Of a DNA stretch of 64,000 bases, positions 1 to 8,825 are shown piece by piece. The stretch comes from Pseudomonas libanensis (GTDB lineage: Bacteria > Pseudomonadota > Gammaproteobacteria > Pseudomonadales > Pseudomonadaceae), in NCBI RefSeq assembly GCF_001439685.1, contig NZ_JYLH01000020.1, positions 1 through 64,000 on the forward strand, read 5' to 3'. The translations under genes were made by a program, and so were the position numbers. The notes below the pieces were generated by a model. The model was not told the origin of the DNA, made no database searches, and saw only the letters and a list, made by a program, of their open reading frames with translations. Within the stretch, counting starts at the first letter, position 1, and every line of letters starts with the position of its first letter.

Positions 1-167
1 TGTGGGAGGGGGCTTGCCCCCGTGACGGCCTGACAGCCGACGCTGATCTAGCTGACGCACCGCGATCCAAATGTGGGAGCTGGCTTGCCTGCGATGACGG
101 CCTGCCAGCCGATGCCAATCTACCTGACACCCCGCAATCAAACTGTGGGAGCGGGCTTGCTCGCGAA
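1..167 (+). repeat. Three direct REP sequences
   Basis: Three REP-type sequences lie in the same orientation at 1-24, 72-95 and 144-167. All begin TGTGGGAG and contain GGCTTGC, but their stems differ: GGGGGCTTGCCCCC, GCTGGCTTGCCTGC and GCGGGCTTGCTCGC. They therefore represent three sub-types side by side. Each is followed by a similar 'gcggcctgacagccga'-like tail, so the spacing units also look repeated. Known REPs of fluorescent pseudomonads share this core; they are extragenic and may form hairpins in RNA or single-stranded DNA. Confidence 0.85.
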
Positions 168-190
168 GGCGGCCTGACAGGCGACACAGC

Positions 191-360
191 TATACCGGGT
201 ACATATCCATTCCTGCGGTAACGGCCACTTAGGGTTCCGCTCTGACAGCGGGTCACTTTGGAAAAGAGCCCCAAAGTAACCAAAGGGCTCTTGCCCCACC
301 ACTCGGCACCTCGCCTAGGCTCGGTGTGCCCGTAATCCGCCAGTGATTTGGGGGGCCGCC
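191..360 (+). repeat. Long interspersed repeat, copy A (truncated)
   Basis: This stretch is nearly identical to 10981-11146 and partly to the reverse complement of 45240-45370. Shared landmarks are 'gtacatatcc', 'cagcgggtcactttggaaaa', 'ccaccactcggcacctcgcc' and 'gatttggggggccgcc'. The copy ends abruptly after ggggggccgcc, so it lacks the right half that forms the large fold in copy B. No ORF with recognisable homology lies inside. It resembles the non-coding repeat families of P. fluorescens genomes; the exact family name cannot be settled here. Confidence 0.8.
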
Positions 361-388
361 ATCGAATCATCACACCCCCCCCACATTT

Positions 389-616
389 CTAGCGCGCCAA
401 CCTCGCCATGATCCCCGCCGAATTGACGAAAATCGCAATGCCCACAAACACCAACCCAATCGCAGCCCCCTGCCCCAGGCTCAGCTGTTCGCCGAAGAAC
501 ACATAGGACGTGAGCAGCCCAGATACCGGTACCATCAACAACAACGGCGCCATTCGCGAAGTCGGGTATTTCTTCATCAGGTTGTTCCATACCCGGTACC
601 CGACGATGGTAGGCAA
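389..616 (-). pseudogene. EamA/DMT transporter remnant (C-terminal end)
   Basis: The reverse strand encodes roughly 75 residues matching the last part of an EamA-type drug/metabolite transporter: a GYRVWNNLMKKYPTSR segment, then two hydrophobic helices around LLLMVPVSGLLTSYVFFGEQ and GQGAAIGLVFVGIAIFV. The conserved order (helix, P-V-x-G-L, E-x-L-x-x-x-Q, final helix) is that of the C-terminal repeat of the family. A full protein has ten helices in about 290 residues, so about three quarters is missing. Upstream of GYRVW the frame no longer looks like the family, and the next gene ends only about 80 bases away. A truncated, probably non-functional relic. Confidence 0.65.
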
Positions 617-693
617 GGAACGGAAAAAGTGTCTTGAAAAAAGCCCTTCCGCTTTTCGCCACACTGCACCGCCCCTTTAAACACCGCCTGGGC

Positions 694-1986
694 TCAGAGC
701 ATCTCGCGCAAGCGATACCACAACATGCCCAGCGCCAGCAGCGGCGAGCGCAATGCCTTGCCGCCCGGGAAGGTCATGTGCGGCACCTGGCTGAAGATAT
801 CCAGGCCGCGGCTGCTGCCGGCGTGAATCGCTTCGGCCAGCAGCCGTGCGCACAAGTGCGTCACGTTGAGGCCATGGCCGGAATAGCCCTGGGCATAGAA
901 CACATTCGGGTACTGCTGCAACCGCCCGACCTGGGGAAAGCGGTTGGCGGTGATGCCGATCTTGCCGCCCCACTGGAACTCGATGGCGGCGCTGGCCAGT
1001 TGCGGGAATACCTTGAGCATTTTCGGGCGCATGTACGCGGCGATGTCCTGGGGATCGCGCCCCGAGTAATGGCAGGCGCCACCGAACAACAGGCGGCGGT
1101 CAGCGGAAAGCCGGTAGTAATCCAGCCCGACTTTTTGGTCGCACAGCGCCAGGTTCTGTGGGATCAACTGTTGCGCCACGCGTTCAGGCAGCGGTTCGGT
1201 AGCGATGATGTAACTGCCGGCCGGCAGCACCTTGCCGCTCAAACGCGGTTCCAGGTCCTCCAGGTGTGCATTACACGCCAGCACCAGGTGGGTGGCGCGC
1301 ACAGTGCCAGCGGCGCAGCGCACCTGCACGGTATCGCCATGGATCAGTTCCAGTACTGGCGTGTGCTCGAAGATCTTCACGCCGAGAGCCTCGGCCACCT
1401 GGGCCTCGCCCAGCACCAGGTTGAGCGGGTGCAGATGCCCTGAGCCCATGTCGACCAGGCCACCGGCATACACCGTCGAGCCCACCACTTGCGCCATATC
1501 CTGCGCACCGACCAGTCGGGTTTCAGGGGCATAGCCCAGGGTCGCCAGGTGCGCCTGTTCGCCCTTGAACGCGGCAAACTGCGCCGGGGTATTGGCCAGC
1601 TCACAGAAGCCCCAGCGCAGGTCGCAATCGATGCCATGCTCGACAATGCGCTGGCCCACCAGCGCCACCGAGTCGATGCCGGCCCGCTCCAGGTAACGCA
1701 CGCCCTGCTCACCCACATATTTGGCAAACCCCGAGACATCATGGCCGATGCCACGGATCAACTGCCCGCCGTTGCGCCCACTGGCACCCCAGCCAATGCG
1801 CCGAGCTTCCAGCAGGATCACCGAGAGCCCGCGCTGGGCCAGTTCGATGGCGGTGTTGACGCCGGTAAAACCGCCGCCGATCACACACACATCGGCGCTC
1901 AGGTCTGTACCCAGGGCGGCGCGCTCAGGCAATGCGTGGGCCGAGGCACGATAATAGGACTGGGCGTGGTCATGGGACAGAATCAT
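694..1986 (-). CDS. puuB: FAD-dependent amine oxidase, gamma-glutamylputrescine oxidase-like
   Basis: A 430-residue member of the DAO family (glycine/D-amino-acid oxidase fold). The dinucleotide-binding motif VCVIGGGFTG lies at residues 33-42, followed by the GASGRNGGQ segment typical of PuuB/PauB oxidases. In the family this enzyme oxidises gamma-glutamyl-polyamines to the aldehyde with H2O2 release. The chosen ATG overlaps the stop of the upstream binding-protein gene by four bases (ATGA), so the two are translationally coupled. The partners (glutamine-synthetase-like ligase and polyamine-binding protein) support a role in polyamine catabolism. The exact polyamine is unknown, and Pseudomonas has several paralogues. 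It is the last gene of the operon. Confidence 0.87.
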   Translation of the reverse strand: MILSHDHAQSYYRASAHALPERAALGTDLSADVCVIGGGFTGVNTAIELAQRGLSVILLEARRIGWGASGRNGGQLIRGIGHDVSGFAKYVGEQGVRYLERAGIDSVALVGQRIVEHGIDCDLRWGFCELANTPAQFAAFKGEQAHLATLGYAPETRLVGAQDMAQVVGSTVYAGGLVDMGSGHLHPLNLVLGEAQVAEALGVKIFEHTPVLELIHGDTVQVRCAAGTVRATHLVLACNAHLEDLEPRLSGKVLPAGSYIIATEPLPERVAQQLIPQNLALCDQKVGLDYYRLSADRRLLFGGACHYSGRDPQDIAAYMRPKMLKVFPQLASAAIEFQWGGKIGITANRFPQVGRLQQYPNVFYAQGYSGHGLNVTHLCARLLAEAIHAGSSRGLDIFSQVPHMTFPGGKALRSPLLALGMLWYRLREML

Positions 1987-3071
1987 TTGTTGGTCTTCAC
2001 TTTGCTCCAGGCGCGGGTCATCAGGCGCATGGTTGCCGGGGTCGGCGTGGTGGAAATATAGAGTTTGTGGAGCACTGCCTGGGGCGGGTACACCTCGGGG
2101 TTGTCCACCAGTTCCGGAGCCATGAACGGCTTGGCCGCCGGGTTGGCGTTGGCGTAGCCCACCGAGGCGCTGACCTTGGCGATCACTTCGGGGTCGAGCA
2201 GGTAGTTGATAAAGGCGTGGGCCTGCTTGGGGTTGGTGGCGTCTGCCGGGATCGCCAGCAGGTCGAACCACAGGTTGGAGCCTTCCTTGGGAATCGAGTA
2301 GGCAATGTTCACCCCATTCTTGGCTTCCTTGGCGCGGTTGGCGGCCTGGAATACATCGCCGGAATAGCCGAACGCGACGCAAATATCGCCGTTGGCCAGG
2401 TCCGAAATGTACTTGGAGGAATGGAAGTAGGTAACGTACGGCCGCAACGTCAGCAGCTTGGCTTCGGCCTGCTTGTAGTCGTCGGGATTCTCGCTGCGTG
2501 GGTCCTTGCCCATGTAGTTGAGGATCGCCGGGAACAGCTCGTCCGCCGAGTCGAGGAAGGCCACGCCGCACTGGTTGAGCTTCTTGATGTTCTCGGGCTC
2601 GAACAGCACCGCCCACGAATCGATATGGTCGATGCCCAGCACCTGCTTGACCTTGTCGACGTTGTAGCCGATGCCATTGGTGCCCCACAGGTACGGCACC
2701 GAATGCGCGTTACCCGGGTCGTTCTGTTCCAGCAACTTGAGCAGCTTGGGGTCGAGGTTCTTGAAGTTGGGCAACTGCGCACGGTCGAGCTTGAGGAACG
2801 CGCCGGCCTTCACCTGGCGCGCCAGGAAATGGTTGGACGGCACCACCACGTCATAGCCGGTACGCCCGGCCAGCAACTTGCCCTCCAGGGTTTCATTGGA
2901 GTCGAACACGTCGTAGATCACCTTGATCGAGGTTGCGGCCTGGAAATCCGCCAGGGTGGTCTCGCCAATGTAATCAGTCCAGTTATAGACGCTGACCGTC
3001 GGCGCGGCCTGCCCGGCACTGCTGAACGCCGCCACCAGGGCCAGCGGGAAAAGCTTGTTCACAAGACGCAT
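1983..3071 (-). CDS. Polyamine ABC transporter periplasmic binding protein (PotF/SpuD-like)
   Basis: A 362-residue spermidine/putrescine-type binding protein. It has a cleavable signal peptide (residues 1-22, ending AGQA) and then the family hallmark VSVYNWTDYIGE; YDVVVPSNHF and LWGTNGIGYN are also characteristic. The ATG at 3071 is preferred because AAGGGG lies 8 bases upstream and the protein then opens with a normal signal peptide. A longer frame starting with GTG at 3104 would bury the signal. It sits between the ligase and oxidase genes with no permease or ATPase nearby, so it presumably serves a transporter encoded elsewhere or works in sensing. Confidence 0.9.
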   Translation of the reverse strand: MRLVNKLFPLALVAAFSSAGQAAPTVSVYNWTDYIGETTLADFQAATSIKVIYDVFDSNETLEGKLLAGRTGYDVVVPSNHFLARQVKAGAFLKLDRAQLPNFKNLDPKLLKLLEQNDPGNAHSVPYLWGTNGIGYNVDKVKQVLGIDHIDSWAVLFEPENIKKLNQCGVAFLDSADELFPAILNYMGKDPRSENPDDYKQAEAKLLTLRPYVTYFHSSKYISDLANGDICVAFGYSGDVFQAANRAKEAKNGVNIAYSIPKEGSNLWFDLLAIPADATNPKQAHAFINYLLDPEVIAKVSASVGYANANPAAKPFMAPELVDNPEVYPPQAVLHKLYISTTPTPATMRLMTRAWSKVKTNK

Positions 3072-3096
3072 ATCGACACCCCTTTTATGATTGTTG

Positions 3097-4455
3097 TCAG
3101 ACACTTAATAGCAGGAACTCACGCTCCCAGGAACTGATCACCCGTTTGAAATTCTCATGCTCGGCGCGCTTGACCGCGACGTAGCCGCGCACGAATTTCT
3201 CTCCCAGGTACTGCTTAACCGTGTCGCAGTCCTCCATGCGTGCCAGGGCATCCTCCAGGGTGAATGGCAGGCGCAGGTTGCGCCGTTCATAGGCGCGGCC
3301 TTCCACCGGCGCACTGGGTTCGATCTGCTCGATCATGCCCAGGTAGCCACACAGCAGGCTGGCGGCAATCGCCAGGTACGGGTTGGCATCTGCCCCCGGC
3401 AAGCGGTTCTCCACGCGCATCGCCTCCGGGCTGGAAGTGGGCACACGCAGACCGACGGTGCGGTTCTCTTCGCCCCACTCGACGTTGACCGGCGCCGAAG
3501 TGTCGGGCAGGAAGCGGCGGAACGAGTTGACGTTGGGCGCAAACATCGGCAGCAGCTTGGGGATGTACTGCTGCAAGCCGCCGATGTGATGCAAAAACAA
3601 GGGTGTCATGCGGCCGTCGGCATCGACGAACACCGGTTTGCCGGTGGCGATCTCCACCACGCTCTGGTGCAGGTGCATGGCACTGCCCGGCTCATCGGCC
3701 ACCGGCTTGGCCATGAAGGTCGCGGCGACGTTGTGCTTGAGCGCGGCCTCACGCAGGGTGCGCTTGAACACGGTGATCTGGTCGGCCAGGTCCAGGGCAT
3801 CGCCGTGGCGAAAGTTGATTTCCATCTGCGCCGGGCCGTCTTCGTGGATCAGCGTGTCGAGGTCCAGGCCCTGGGCTTCGCACCAGTCATAGACGTCTTC
3901 GAACAGCGGGTCGAATTCGTTGGCGGCGTCGATGGAAAACGACTGGCGCCCGGTCTCGGCACGCCCGGAGCGGCCGATAGGCGTCTTCAACGGCAGGTCC
4001 GGGTCTTCGCAGCGCTGGGTCAGGTAGAACTCCATTTCCGGCGCGACAATCGGCTGCCAGCCCTGGTCGGTGTAGAGCTGCAAGACTTTCTTGAGCACGT
4101 TGCGCGGCGACAGTTCGATGGGGTTGCCCTGTTTGTCGAAGGTGTCGTGAATCACGATGGCAGTGGGTTCGATGGCCCAGGGCACCACGTAGGTGGCGTT
4201 GGCCACCGGGCGGCAGATCATGTCGATATCGGCCGGGTCGAGCAGGTCGTAGTAGATATCGTCGTCGACAAAGTCCCCGGTTACCGTTTGCAGCAACACA
4301 CTTTCCGGCAGGCGCATGCCTCGCTCATGCAGGAACTTGTTGGTGGGTGCGATCTTGCCGCGCGCGATGCCAGTCAAATCACTGATCACGCATTCGACTT
4401 CGGTAATCTTGTGTTCTTTCAGCCAGGTGGAGAGCTGATCGAAGGGGGCGTTCAT
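3097..4455 (-). CDS. puuA: Glutamine-synthetase family gamma-glutamyl-polyamine ligase (PuuA/PauA type)
   Basis: A 452-residue type I glutamine-synthetase-fold protein. In the family, PuuA/PauA members join glutamate to putrescine or related polyamines with ATP, the first step of the gamma-glutamyl pathway. Visible landmarks are the N-terminal beta-grasp region (ECVISDLTGIARGK), PEMEFYL (metal-binding glutamate), the HEDGPAQMEIN segment, the AKPVADEPGSAMHLHQS loop and the NRTVGLRVP region. The ATG at 4455 has GAGGT five bases upstream; an in-frame extension to 4506 has no such site. First gene of a three-gene operon divergent from an AraC regulator. The substrate is inferred from neighbours, not residues. 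Confidence 0.9.
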   Translation of the reverse strand: MNAPFDQLSTWLKEHKITEVECVISDLTGIARGKIAPTNKFLHERGMRLPESVLLQTVTGDFVDDDIYYDLLDPADIDMICRPVANATYVVPWAIEPTAIVIHDTFDKQGNPIELSPRNVLKKVLQLYTDQGWQPIVAPEMEFYLTQRCEDPDLPLKTPIGRSGRAETGRQSFSIDAANEFDPLFEDVYDWCEAQGLDLDTLIHEDGPAQMEINFRHGDALDLADQITVFKRTLREAALKHNVAATFMAKPVADEPGSAMHLHQSVVEIATGKPVFVDADGRMTPLFLHHIGGLQQYIPKLLPMFAPNVNSFRRFLPDTSAPVNVEWGEENRTVGLRVPTSSPEAMRVENRLPGADANPYLAIAASLLCGYLGMIEQIEPSAPVEGRAYERRNLRLPFTLEDALARMEDCDTVKQYLGEKFVRGYVAVKRAEHENFKRVISSWEREFLLLSV

Positions 4456-4593
4456 AAAGACCTCATCTTGGGTGGGATGCGACGCCGGCTTGTACTTGCG
4501 GCGCATTGAGGTCTATCTTGAGCCAGCCTTCAAACCGCATCTATCCACTTTGCACGCAGCACAACGCACCAATAGAGTGCGCACGGATCACCC

Positions 4594-5490
4594 ATGACAC
4601 AGGCAACCGCTTTGCGCGTACAGGCCTTCGCTACCGGCGATGTGGCCGCCCAATGCAGTGCGACACCCGGTTGGGTGCAGCAGTACCAGCAGATGTCCCC
4701 CGGGCATTTTGCCGGACGGGTGCGCTACCTCGACCTGCAAGGCGTGCAGGTGTACGAGGAGCGCATGAACACCCGCGTGGAACAGCATTTCAACGCACCA
4801 CCCGGAGCCCTGGCGTTCTGTTTCGACGGCAGCGACAACAGCCTGTATATGCTCAATGGAGAAAGCCGCAACACCTGGATCACCCCGGAGAACTACCGTG
4901 AAGTGGCGGTGGTGTTCGGCCCGCAGTTTGTGCAGCGTCATGGGCTGGACGTAGCAAGACTTGAAGGGTTGTTCATGGCACCGCTGAGGTGCCAGCAGAA
5001 CGCACTGTTCACCCGCTGGCTCAGTGGCACGCTGACGCGTCTGTCGGCACTGGCCGACCCCATCAGCCGCGATGCCCTTACCCAGCAACTGCTCGACGAC
5101 TGCCTGTTTATCCTCGACAACGCCTGCGTGTGCCTGGACCGCGGCTCATTGCAAAAGCGCAGCGAAGCACGCCGGTTGATGGCGCGCATCGGCGAATGGG
5201 CGGCGGATGCGCCGGATGAAAGCGTCAACCTGCTGGAACTGGCGCAGATTGCCGGCGTGCCGTTGCGCCAATTGCAGCAAGGCTTCAAGACCTATACCGG
5301 GATGAGCCCGGCGCAGTGGTTAAGGTTGCGCCGGTTGAATGGGGCGCGGCGGGAATTGCTCAATTCATCTTGCACCACCGTCGCCGAAGTGGCGATGAAC
5401 TGGTCGTTCTGGCATTTGGGGCGGTTCTCTAACAGCTATCGAGCATTGTTCAAGGAACTGCCCAGCGAAACGCTCAAGCGCTCACTGTGA
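4594..5490 (+). CDS. AraC-family transcriptional regulator
   Basis: A 298-residue protein. The N-terminal 200 residues look like a cupin-type sensing domain. The C-terminal 90 residues form two helix-turn-helix units: a first around LLELAQIAGVPLRQLQQGFK, then the AraC signature ending SFWHLGRFSNSYRALFKELP. It is transcribed away from the polyamine ligase operon across a 138-base gap, so it is the obvious candidate activator of that operon, possibly responding to a polyamine; this is inference from position. The C-terminal organisation resembles AraC proteins next to amine catabolism genes in pseudomonads. It ends convergent with acoC, with a REP hairpin between. Confidence 0.88.
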   Translation: MTQATALRVQAFATGDVAAQCSATPGWVQQYQQMSPGHFAGRVRYLDLQGVQVYEERMNTRVEQHFNAPPGALAFCFDGSDNSLYMLNGESRNTWITPENYREVAVVFGPQFVQRHGLDVARLEGLFMAPLRCQQNALFTRWLSGTLTRLSALADPISRDALTQQLLDDCLFILDNACVCLDRGSLQKRSEARRLMARIGEWAADAPDESVNLLELAQIAGVPLRQLQQGFKTYTGMSPAQWLRLRRLNGARRELLNSSCTTVAEVAMNWSFWHLGRFSNSYRALFKELPSETLKRSL

Positions 5491-5504
5491 TATGCAGTCA
5501 AAAA

Positions 5505-5532
5505 TGTGGGAGGGAGCTTGCTCCCTCCCACA
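5505..5532. terminator. REP-derived hairpin between convergent genes
   Basis: A perfect inverted repeat: TGTGGGAGGGAGC, two-base loop tt, then GCTCCCTCCCACA (13-bp stem). It sits in the 54-base gap between the convergent araC-type gene and acoC. It is a compact palindromic REP and could act as a bidirectional transcription stop, although no long T-run follows on either side. Confidence 0.6.
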
Positions 5533-5544
5533 GTGGATCGCATT

Positions 5545-6648
5545 TCAAGGCTGGGATTTGAGGAAAGTTGCGATCAGTTGGTTGACGTGTTCTGCCGCTT
5601 CCAACTGCACCATATGCCCCTGCCCCGGCAGGATCTCCACCTGGGCCTCCAGGCCCTGGGCATGGTCGGCGGGGATGATTGCATCGTCACTGCCCCAGAT
5701 CACCAGGCTCGGTTGCTGACCCACCACATTGCGCAAATCCACGCGCTGGCGCCCGCCTTCAAACAGTTGGGCATTGAGTTGCTTCAAGGCCTGATCCACG
5801 CCTTCCAAGCGCTTGAACTTGAGCATGTCCTCCAGCATCTGCCGCGTCACCAGCGCCGGGTCGCTGAACAGTTGCACCAGTTGCGGCTTGAGCGCATTAC
5901 GGTTGTTGGCCTCGGTAAAACCGTGCAGGTAATCGCCATTGATAGCCGCCCCCAGCCCGGCGCTGGCGATCAGGGTCAGTGAGGCAACGCGTGCCGGTGC
6001 CTGGCGCGCGACCGTCAGGCTGACCAGCCCGCCCATGGAGTGCCCGGCCAGGTGTACGCGGTCGAGTTGCAGGTGATCGAGCAAGGCCAGTACGGCCTGG
6101 CTCAGTTCCTCGGCGTCCCCCGTTTGCAGGGCCTTGCCCGACTCGCCATGCCCTGGCAAGTCCAGCGCGATCACCCGGCGTTCGGCGGCCAGGGCCGGTT
6201 GGTTGAACAGCCAGTTGTTCAAGTCGCCGCCAAAACCATGCACCAGCACCAGCGGCGTTGGGCCTTCGCCCAGGTCGAGATAGCGCAACAGGCGCCCGTC
6301 CACCTCGATCTTCTGCGCACTCGGCCCGGTGGCTTCGGCTTCGGTGCGGCTGGAGACAAAGCCGGCGTTGAAGCTTTCGATCACCGCATCGATCTGCGCC
6401 TCGCTGGCCTCTCCTTCCACCACGATTCCCAACAGCGCGCCCACCGGCAAGGTCTCGTCGCTCAGCGCCAGCACCCGGCGCAATACGCCGCTGAACGGCG
6501 CCTCGACACTGCTGGAGATCTTGTCGGTTTCCACGTCCAACACTTCCTCGCCCTTCTCCACCCGGTCGCCGGGCTGCTTGAGCCAGACATCGATGCGGCC
6601 TTCTGTCATCGACAGCCCCCACTTGGGCATGGTCAAGGTATGGATCAT
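5545..6648 (-). CDS. acoC: Acetoin dehydrogenase E2 component (lipoyl domain plus alpha/beta hydrolase)
   Basis: A 367-residue AcoC. Residues 1-80 are a lipoyl domain with the modified lysine in ETDKISSS (Lys43). Residues 115-367 are an alpha/beta hydrolase with HGFGG (oxyanion region), nucleophile Ser204 in GHSMGG, and a late acid/His pair (GSDD, GQGHM). There is no classical E2 acyltransferase core, as in other Pseudomonas AcoC proteins. It takes part in cleavage of acetoin to acetaldehyde and acetyl-CoA with AcoA/AcoB. The ATG overlaps the acoB stop by four bases. No dihydrolipoamide dehydrogenase (E3) gene lies nearby, so E3 must come from elsewhere. Confidence 0.93.
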   Translation of the reverse strand: MIHTLTMPKWGLSMTEGRIDVWLKQPGDRVEKGEEVLDVETDKISSSVEAPFSGVLRRVLALSDETLPVGALLGIVVEGEASEAQIDAVIESFNAGFVSSRTEAEATGPSAQKIEVDGRLLRYLDLGEGPTPLVLVHGFGGDLNNWLFNQPALAAERRVIALDLPGHGESGKALQTGDAEELSQAVLALLDHLQLDRVHLAGHSMGGLVSLTVARQAPARVASLTLIASAGLGAAINGDYLHGFTEANNRNALKPQLVQLFSDPALVTRQMLEDMLKFKRLEGVDQALKQLNAQLFEGGRQRVDLRNVVGQQPSLVIWGSDDAIIPADHAQGLEAQVEILPGQGHMVQLEAAEHVNQLIATFLKSQP

Positions 6649-7664
6649 GCGGCATTCCTCCTGTCGGCGATCTTCAGCACCGCGGCCTCGATCTTCGCCG
6701 CGTTGGGGATGTACAGGTCTTCCAGGGCATCGGAAAACGGCACCGGCGTGTGCGGCGCGGTGACCATCTCGATCGGCGCACGCAGGAAAGAAAAGCCTTG
6801 CTGGGCCACCAACGCACTGATGTCGGTGGCGATGGAACAACGCGGGTTGGACTCGTCGATCACCACCAGGCGTCCGGTTTTTTCCACACTCTCAAGGATG
6901 CTGTCTTCGTCCAGCGGGCTTGTGGTACGCAGGTCCAGCACCTCGCAGTCGATGCCCTGGCGCGCCAGGTTGGCGGCGGCGTCCAGGGCGATATGCACCA
7001 TGCGCCCGTAGGTCACCAGGGTCACATCGCGACCTTCGCGCACAAAATTGGCCTCGCCGAACGGCACGGTGTAGAGCTCTTCCGGCACTTCGCCTTGCAG
7101 GCTGTAGAGCATCTTGTGCTCGAGGAAGATCACCGGGTCGTTGTCGCGGATCGCCTGGATCAACATGCCCTTGGCGTCATACGGCGTAGCCGGGCACACC
7201 ACCTTGAGGCCGGGAATGTGCGTCCACATCGAGGTGAGCATCTGCGAATGCTGGGCGGCCGCGCGCAGGCCGGCGCCGTACATGGCGCGCACTACCAGCG
7301 GCGTGGTGGTCTTGCCGCCGAACATGTAGCGAAACTTGGCGGCCTGGTTGAGCAACTGGTCGAGGCAGCAGCCGATAAAGTCGACAAACATCAATTCGCA
7401 CACCGGGCGCATGCCACGGGTGGCGGCGCCGACGGCCATGCCGACGTAGCCGACTTCGGACAACGGCGCATCGAGTACGCGCTCCGGGAACTCAGGGTAA
7501 AGGCCTTTGGTTACTCCCAGCACACCCCCCCAGGCGTCCTGCTCGCCCGGCGAACCGGTGCCGCCGGACACATCCTGGCCAATAATGAACACGCTCTGGT
7601 CCCGGCGCATTTCCTGGGCCAGGGCTTCGTTGATTGCCTGCTGATAGCTGATTTTGCGAGCCAT
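6645..7664 (-). CDS. acoB: Acetoin dehydrogenase E1 component, beta subunit
   Basis: A 339-residue transketolase-like E1 beta subunit. It begins MARKISYQQAINEALAQEM and contains the family segments IGQDVSGGTGSP, ERVLDAPLSEVGYVGMAVGAA, VVRAMYGAG and the C-terminal EDLYIPNAAKIEAAVLKI. With AcoA it forms the thiamine-diphosphate-dependent E1 that splits acetoin. AGGTGGAG lies upstream of the ATG. It follows acoA by 26 bases and overlaps acoC by four, so the three are one operon driven from the acoA promoter. Confidence 0.95.
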   Translation of the reverse strand: MARKISYQQAINEALAQEMRRDQSVFIIGQDVSGGTGSPGEQDAWGGVLGVTKGLYPEFPERVLDAPLSEVGYVGMAVGAATRGMRPVCELMFVDFIGCCLDQLLNQAAKFRYMFGGKTTTPLVVRAMYGAGLRAAAQHSQMLTSMWTHIPGLKVVCPATPYDAKGMLIQAIRDNDPVIFLEHKMLYSLQGEVPEELYTVPFGEANFVREGRDVTLVTYGRMVHIALDAAANLARQGIDCEVLDLRTTSPLDEDSILESVEKTGRLVVIDESNPRCSIATDISALVAQQGFSFLRAPIEMVTAPHTPVPFSDALEDLYIPNAAKIEAAVLKIADRRNAA

Positions 7665-7690
7665 GGGGTTTTCTCCACCTGTTGTTGTTA

Positions 7691-8668
7691 TTAGCGGTAA
7701 GCGACGTAGACATCACTGAGCAGATCGGCGGCCTGGGGCTTGGGATCGGACTTGGCCAGGCGCACGGCGTCGTCGATCAACTGCGCGACCTCGCCGTCGA
7801 TACGTTCGAACTGCGCGGCATCGAGCCAGCCTTCGGTATCGCAGCGCTGGCGGAACAGGACGAGGCAGTCGTGGGATTCGCGCAGGTTCTTGACTTCATC
7901 CGGGCCGCGGTAGGTTTGTGCATCGCCTTCAAAGTGGCCATAGAAGCGACTGAGCTTTACTTCCACCAAGGTCGGCCCCTCGCCCTGGCGTGCGCGCTCC
8001 ACCGCCACGCCCAGCGCCGCGTGCACCGCGAAGAAATCATTGCCATCGACAATCACCCCCGGCATGCCAAAGCCCACTGCCCGCTCGGCAATGTCCTTGC
8101 ACGCCACCGACCAGCCGGAACCGGTGGCCTCGGCATAGCCGTTGTTTTCGGCGACGAACAGGCACGGCAGTTTCATGATCGACGCCAGGTTCATCGCCTC
8201 GAACACCGCGCCCTCGTTGGCGCCGCCGTCGCCGAAGAACGCCACGGCCACGCCCCGGCTGCCCTTGAGCTTGGAGGCCAGCGCAGCGCCTGCCGCCAAC
8301 GGCGCACCGGCACCGACAATGCCGTTGGCGCCGAGCATGCCCTTCTCCTGGTCGGCAATATGCATGGAACCGCCCTTGCCGCCGCACACGCCGGTTTTCT
8401 TGCCGTAGATCTCGGCCATCATGCCGAACACATCCACGCCCTTGGCGATGCAATGGCCGTGACCACGGTGGTTGGAGGCGATGCAGTCTTCATCGTTGAG
8501 GTGCGCCATGACCCCGGCAGCGCTGGCCTCCTGGCCGGCATACAGGTGCACGAAACCAGGGATCTCGCCGGTGGCGAATTCCACATGCAGGCGTTCTTCG
8601 AAATCACGGATGGTGCGCATCACCGTGTAGGCATGCAGCAATTGATCGGTGGACAGGTGAGTGGACAT
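7691..8668 (-). CDS. acoA: Acetoin dehydrogenase E1 component, alpha subunit
   Basis: A 325-residue E1 alpha subunit. The thiamine-diphosphate motif is FFGDGGANEGAVFEAMNLAS, and GHGHCIAKG, KTGVCGGKGGSMH and LSRFYGHFEGD are also characteristic. The ATG at 8668 starts MSTHLSTDQLLHAY; an upstream in-frame extension to 8755 would run through the promoter and is rejected. First gene of acoABC. Acetoin becomes acetyl-CoA plus acetaldehyde. A sigma-54 promoter (8732-8747) lies about 65 bases upstream, and the divergent acoR gene encodes its likely activator. No acoX is present between promoter and acoA, unlike some other aco clusters. Confidence 0.95.
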   Translation of the reverse strand: MSTHLSTDQLLHAYTVMRTIRDFEERLHVEFATGEIPGFVHLYAGQEASAAGVMAHLNDEDCIASNHRGHGHCIAKGVDVFGMMAEIYGKKTGVCGGKGGSMHIADQEKGMLGANGIVGAGAPLAAGAALASKLKGSRGVAVAFFGDGGANEGAVFEAMNLASIMKLPCLFVAENNGYAEATGSGWSVACKDIAERAVGFGMPGVIVDGNDFFAVHAALGVAVERARQGEGPTLVEVKLSRFYGHFEGDAQTYRGPDEVKNLRESHDCLVLFRQRCDTEGWLDAAQFERIDGEVAQLIDDAVRLAKSDPKPQAADLLSDVYVAYR

Positions 8669-8731
8669 CTTGTTGTTCTCCAGGTTGTCTCGACACACAA
8701 AAGGCTGGCTGCGGCCAGCTGTAAGCGCTTG

Positions 8732-8747
8732 AGCACAGGCTGTGCCA
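8732..8747 (-). promoter_or_regulatory. Sigma-54 (-24/-12) promoter of acoABC
   Basis: On the minus strand the sequence reads TGGCACAGCCTGTGCT. It has an exact TGGCAC -24 box and an invariant GG-N10-GC spacing (GG at 8746-8745, GC at 8734-8733); TGC of the -12 box is kept, with GTGC replacing TTGC. Transcription would start near 8721, giving a leader of about 50 bases before the acoA ATG. It fits the presence of a sigma-54 activator gene next door. Confidence 0.75.
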
Positions 8748-8825
8748 AGGCCCACGAAAAACCGGCAAAGCCTTGACCCAGAGCAGTGCCGGACGGTTGT
8801 GCCGCTGCGCCATGCCAGCGCAGAA

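Noticed and set aside
3072..3104. N-terminal extension of the PotF-like protein from a GTG
   Set aside because: It would place eleven charged residues before the signal peptide, and the 3071 ATG has a good ribosome site.
634..4509. Long plus-strand ORFs opposite the polyamine operon (634-1443, 1932-3137, 3157-4509)
   Set aside because: They lie antisense to genes with clear homology, have His/Gln/Arg-rich translations typical of GC-rich shadow frames, and no recognisable motifs.
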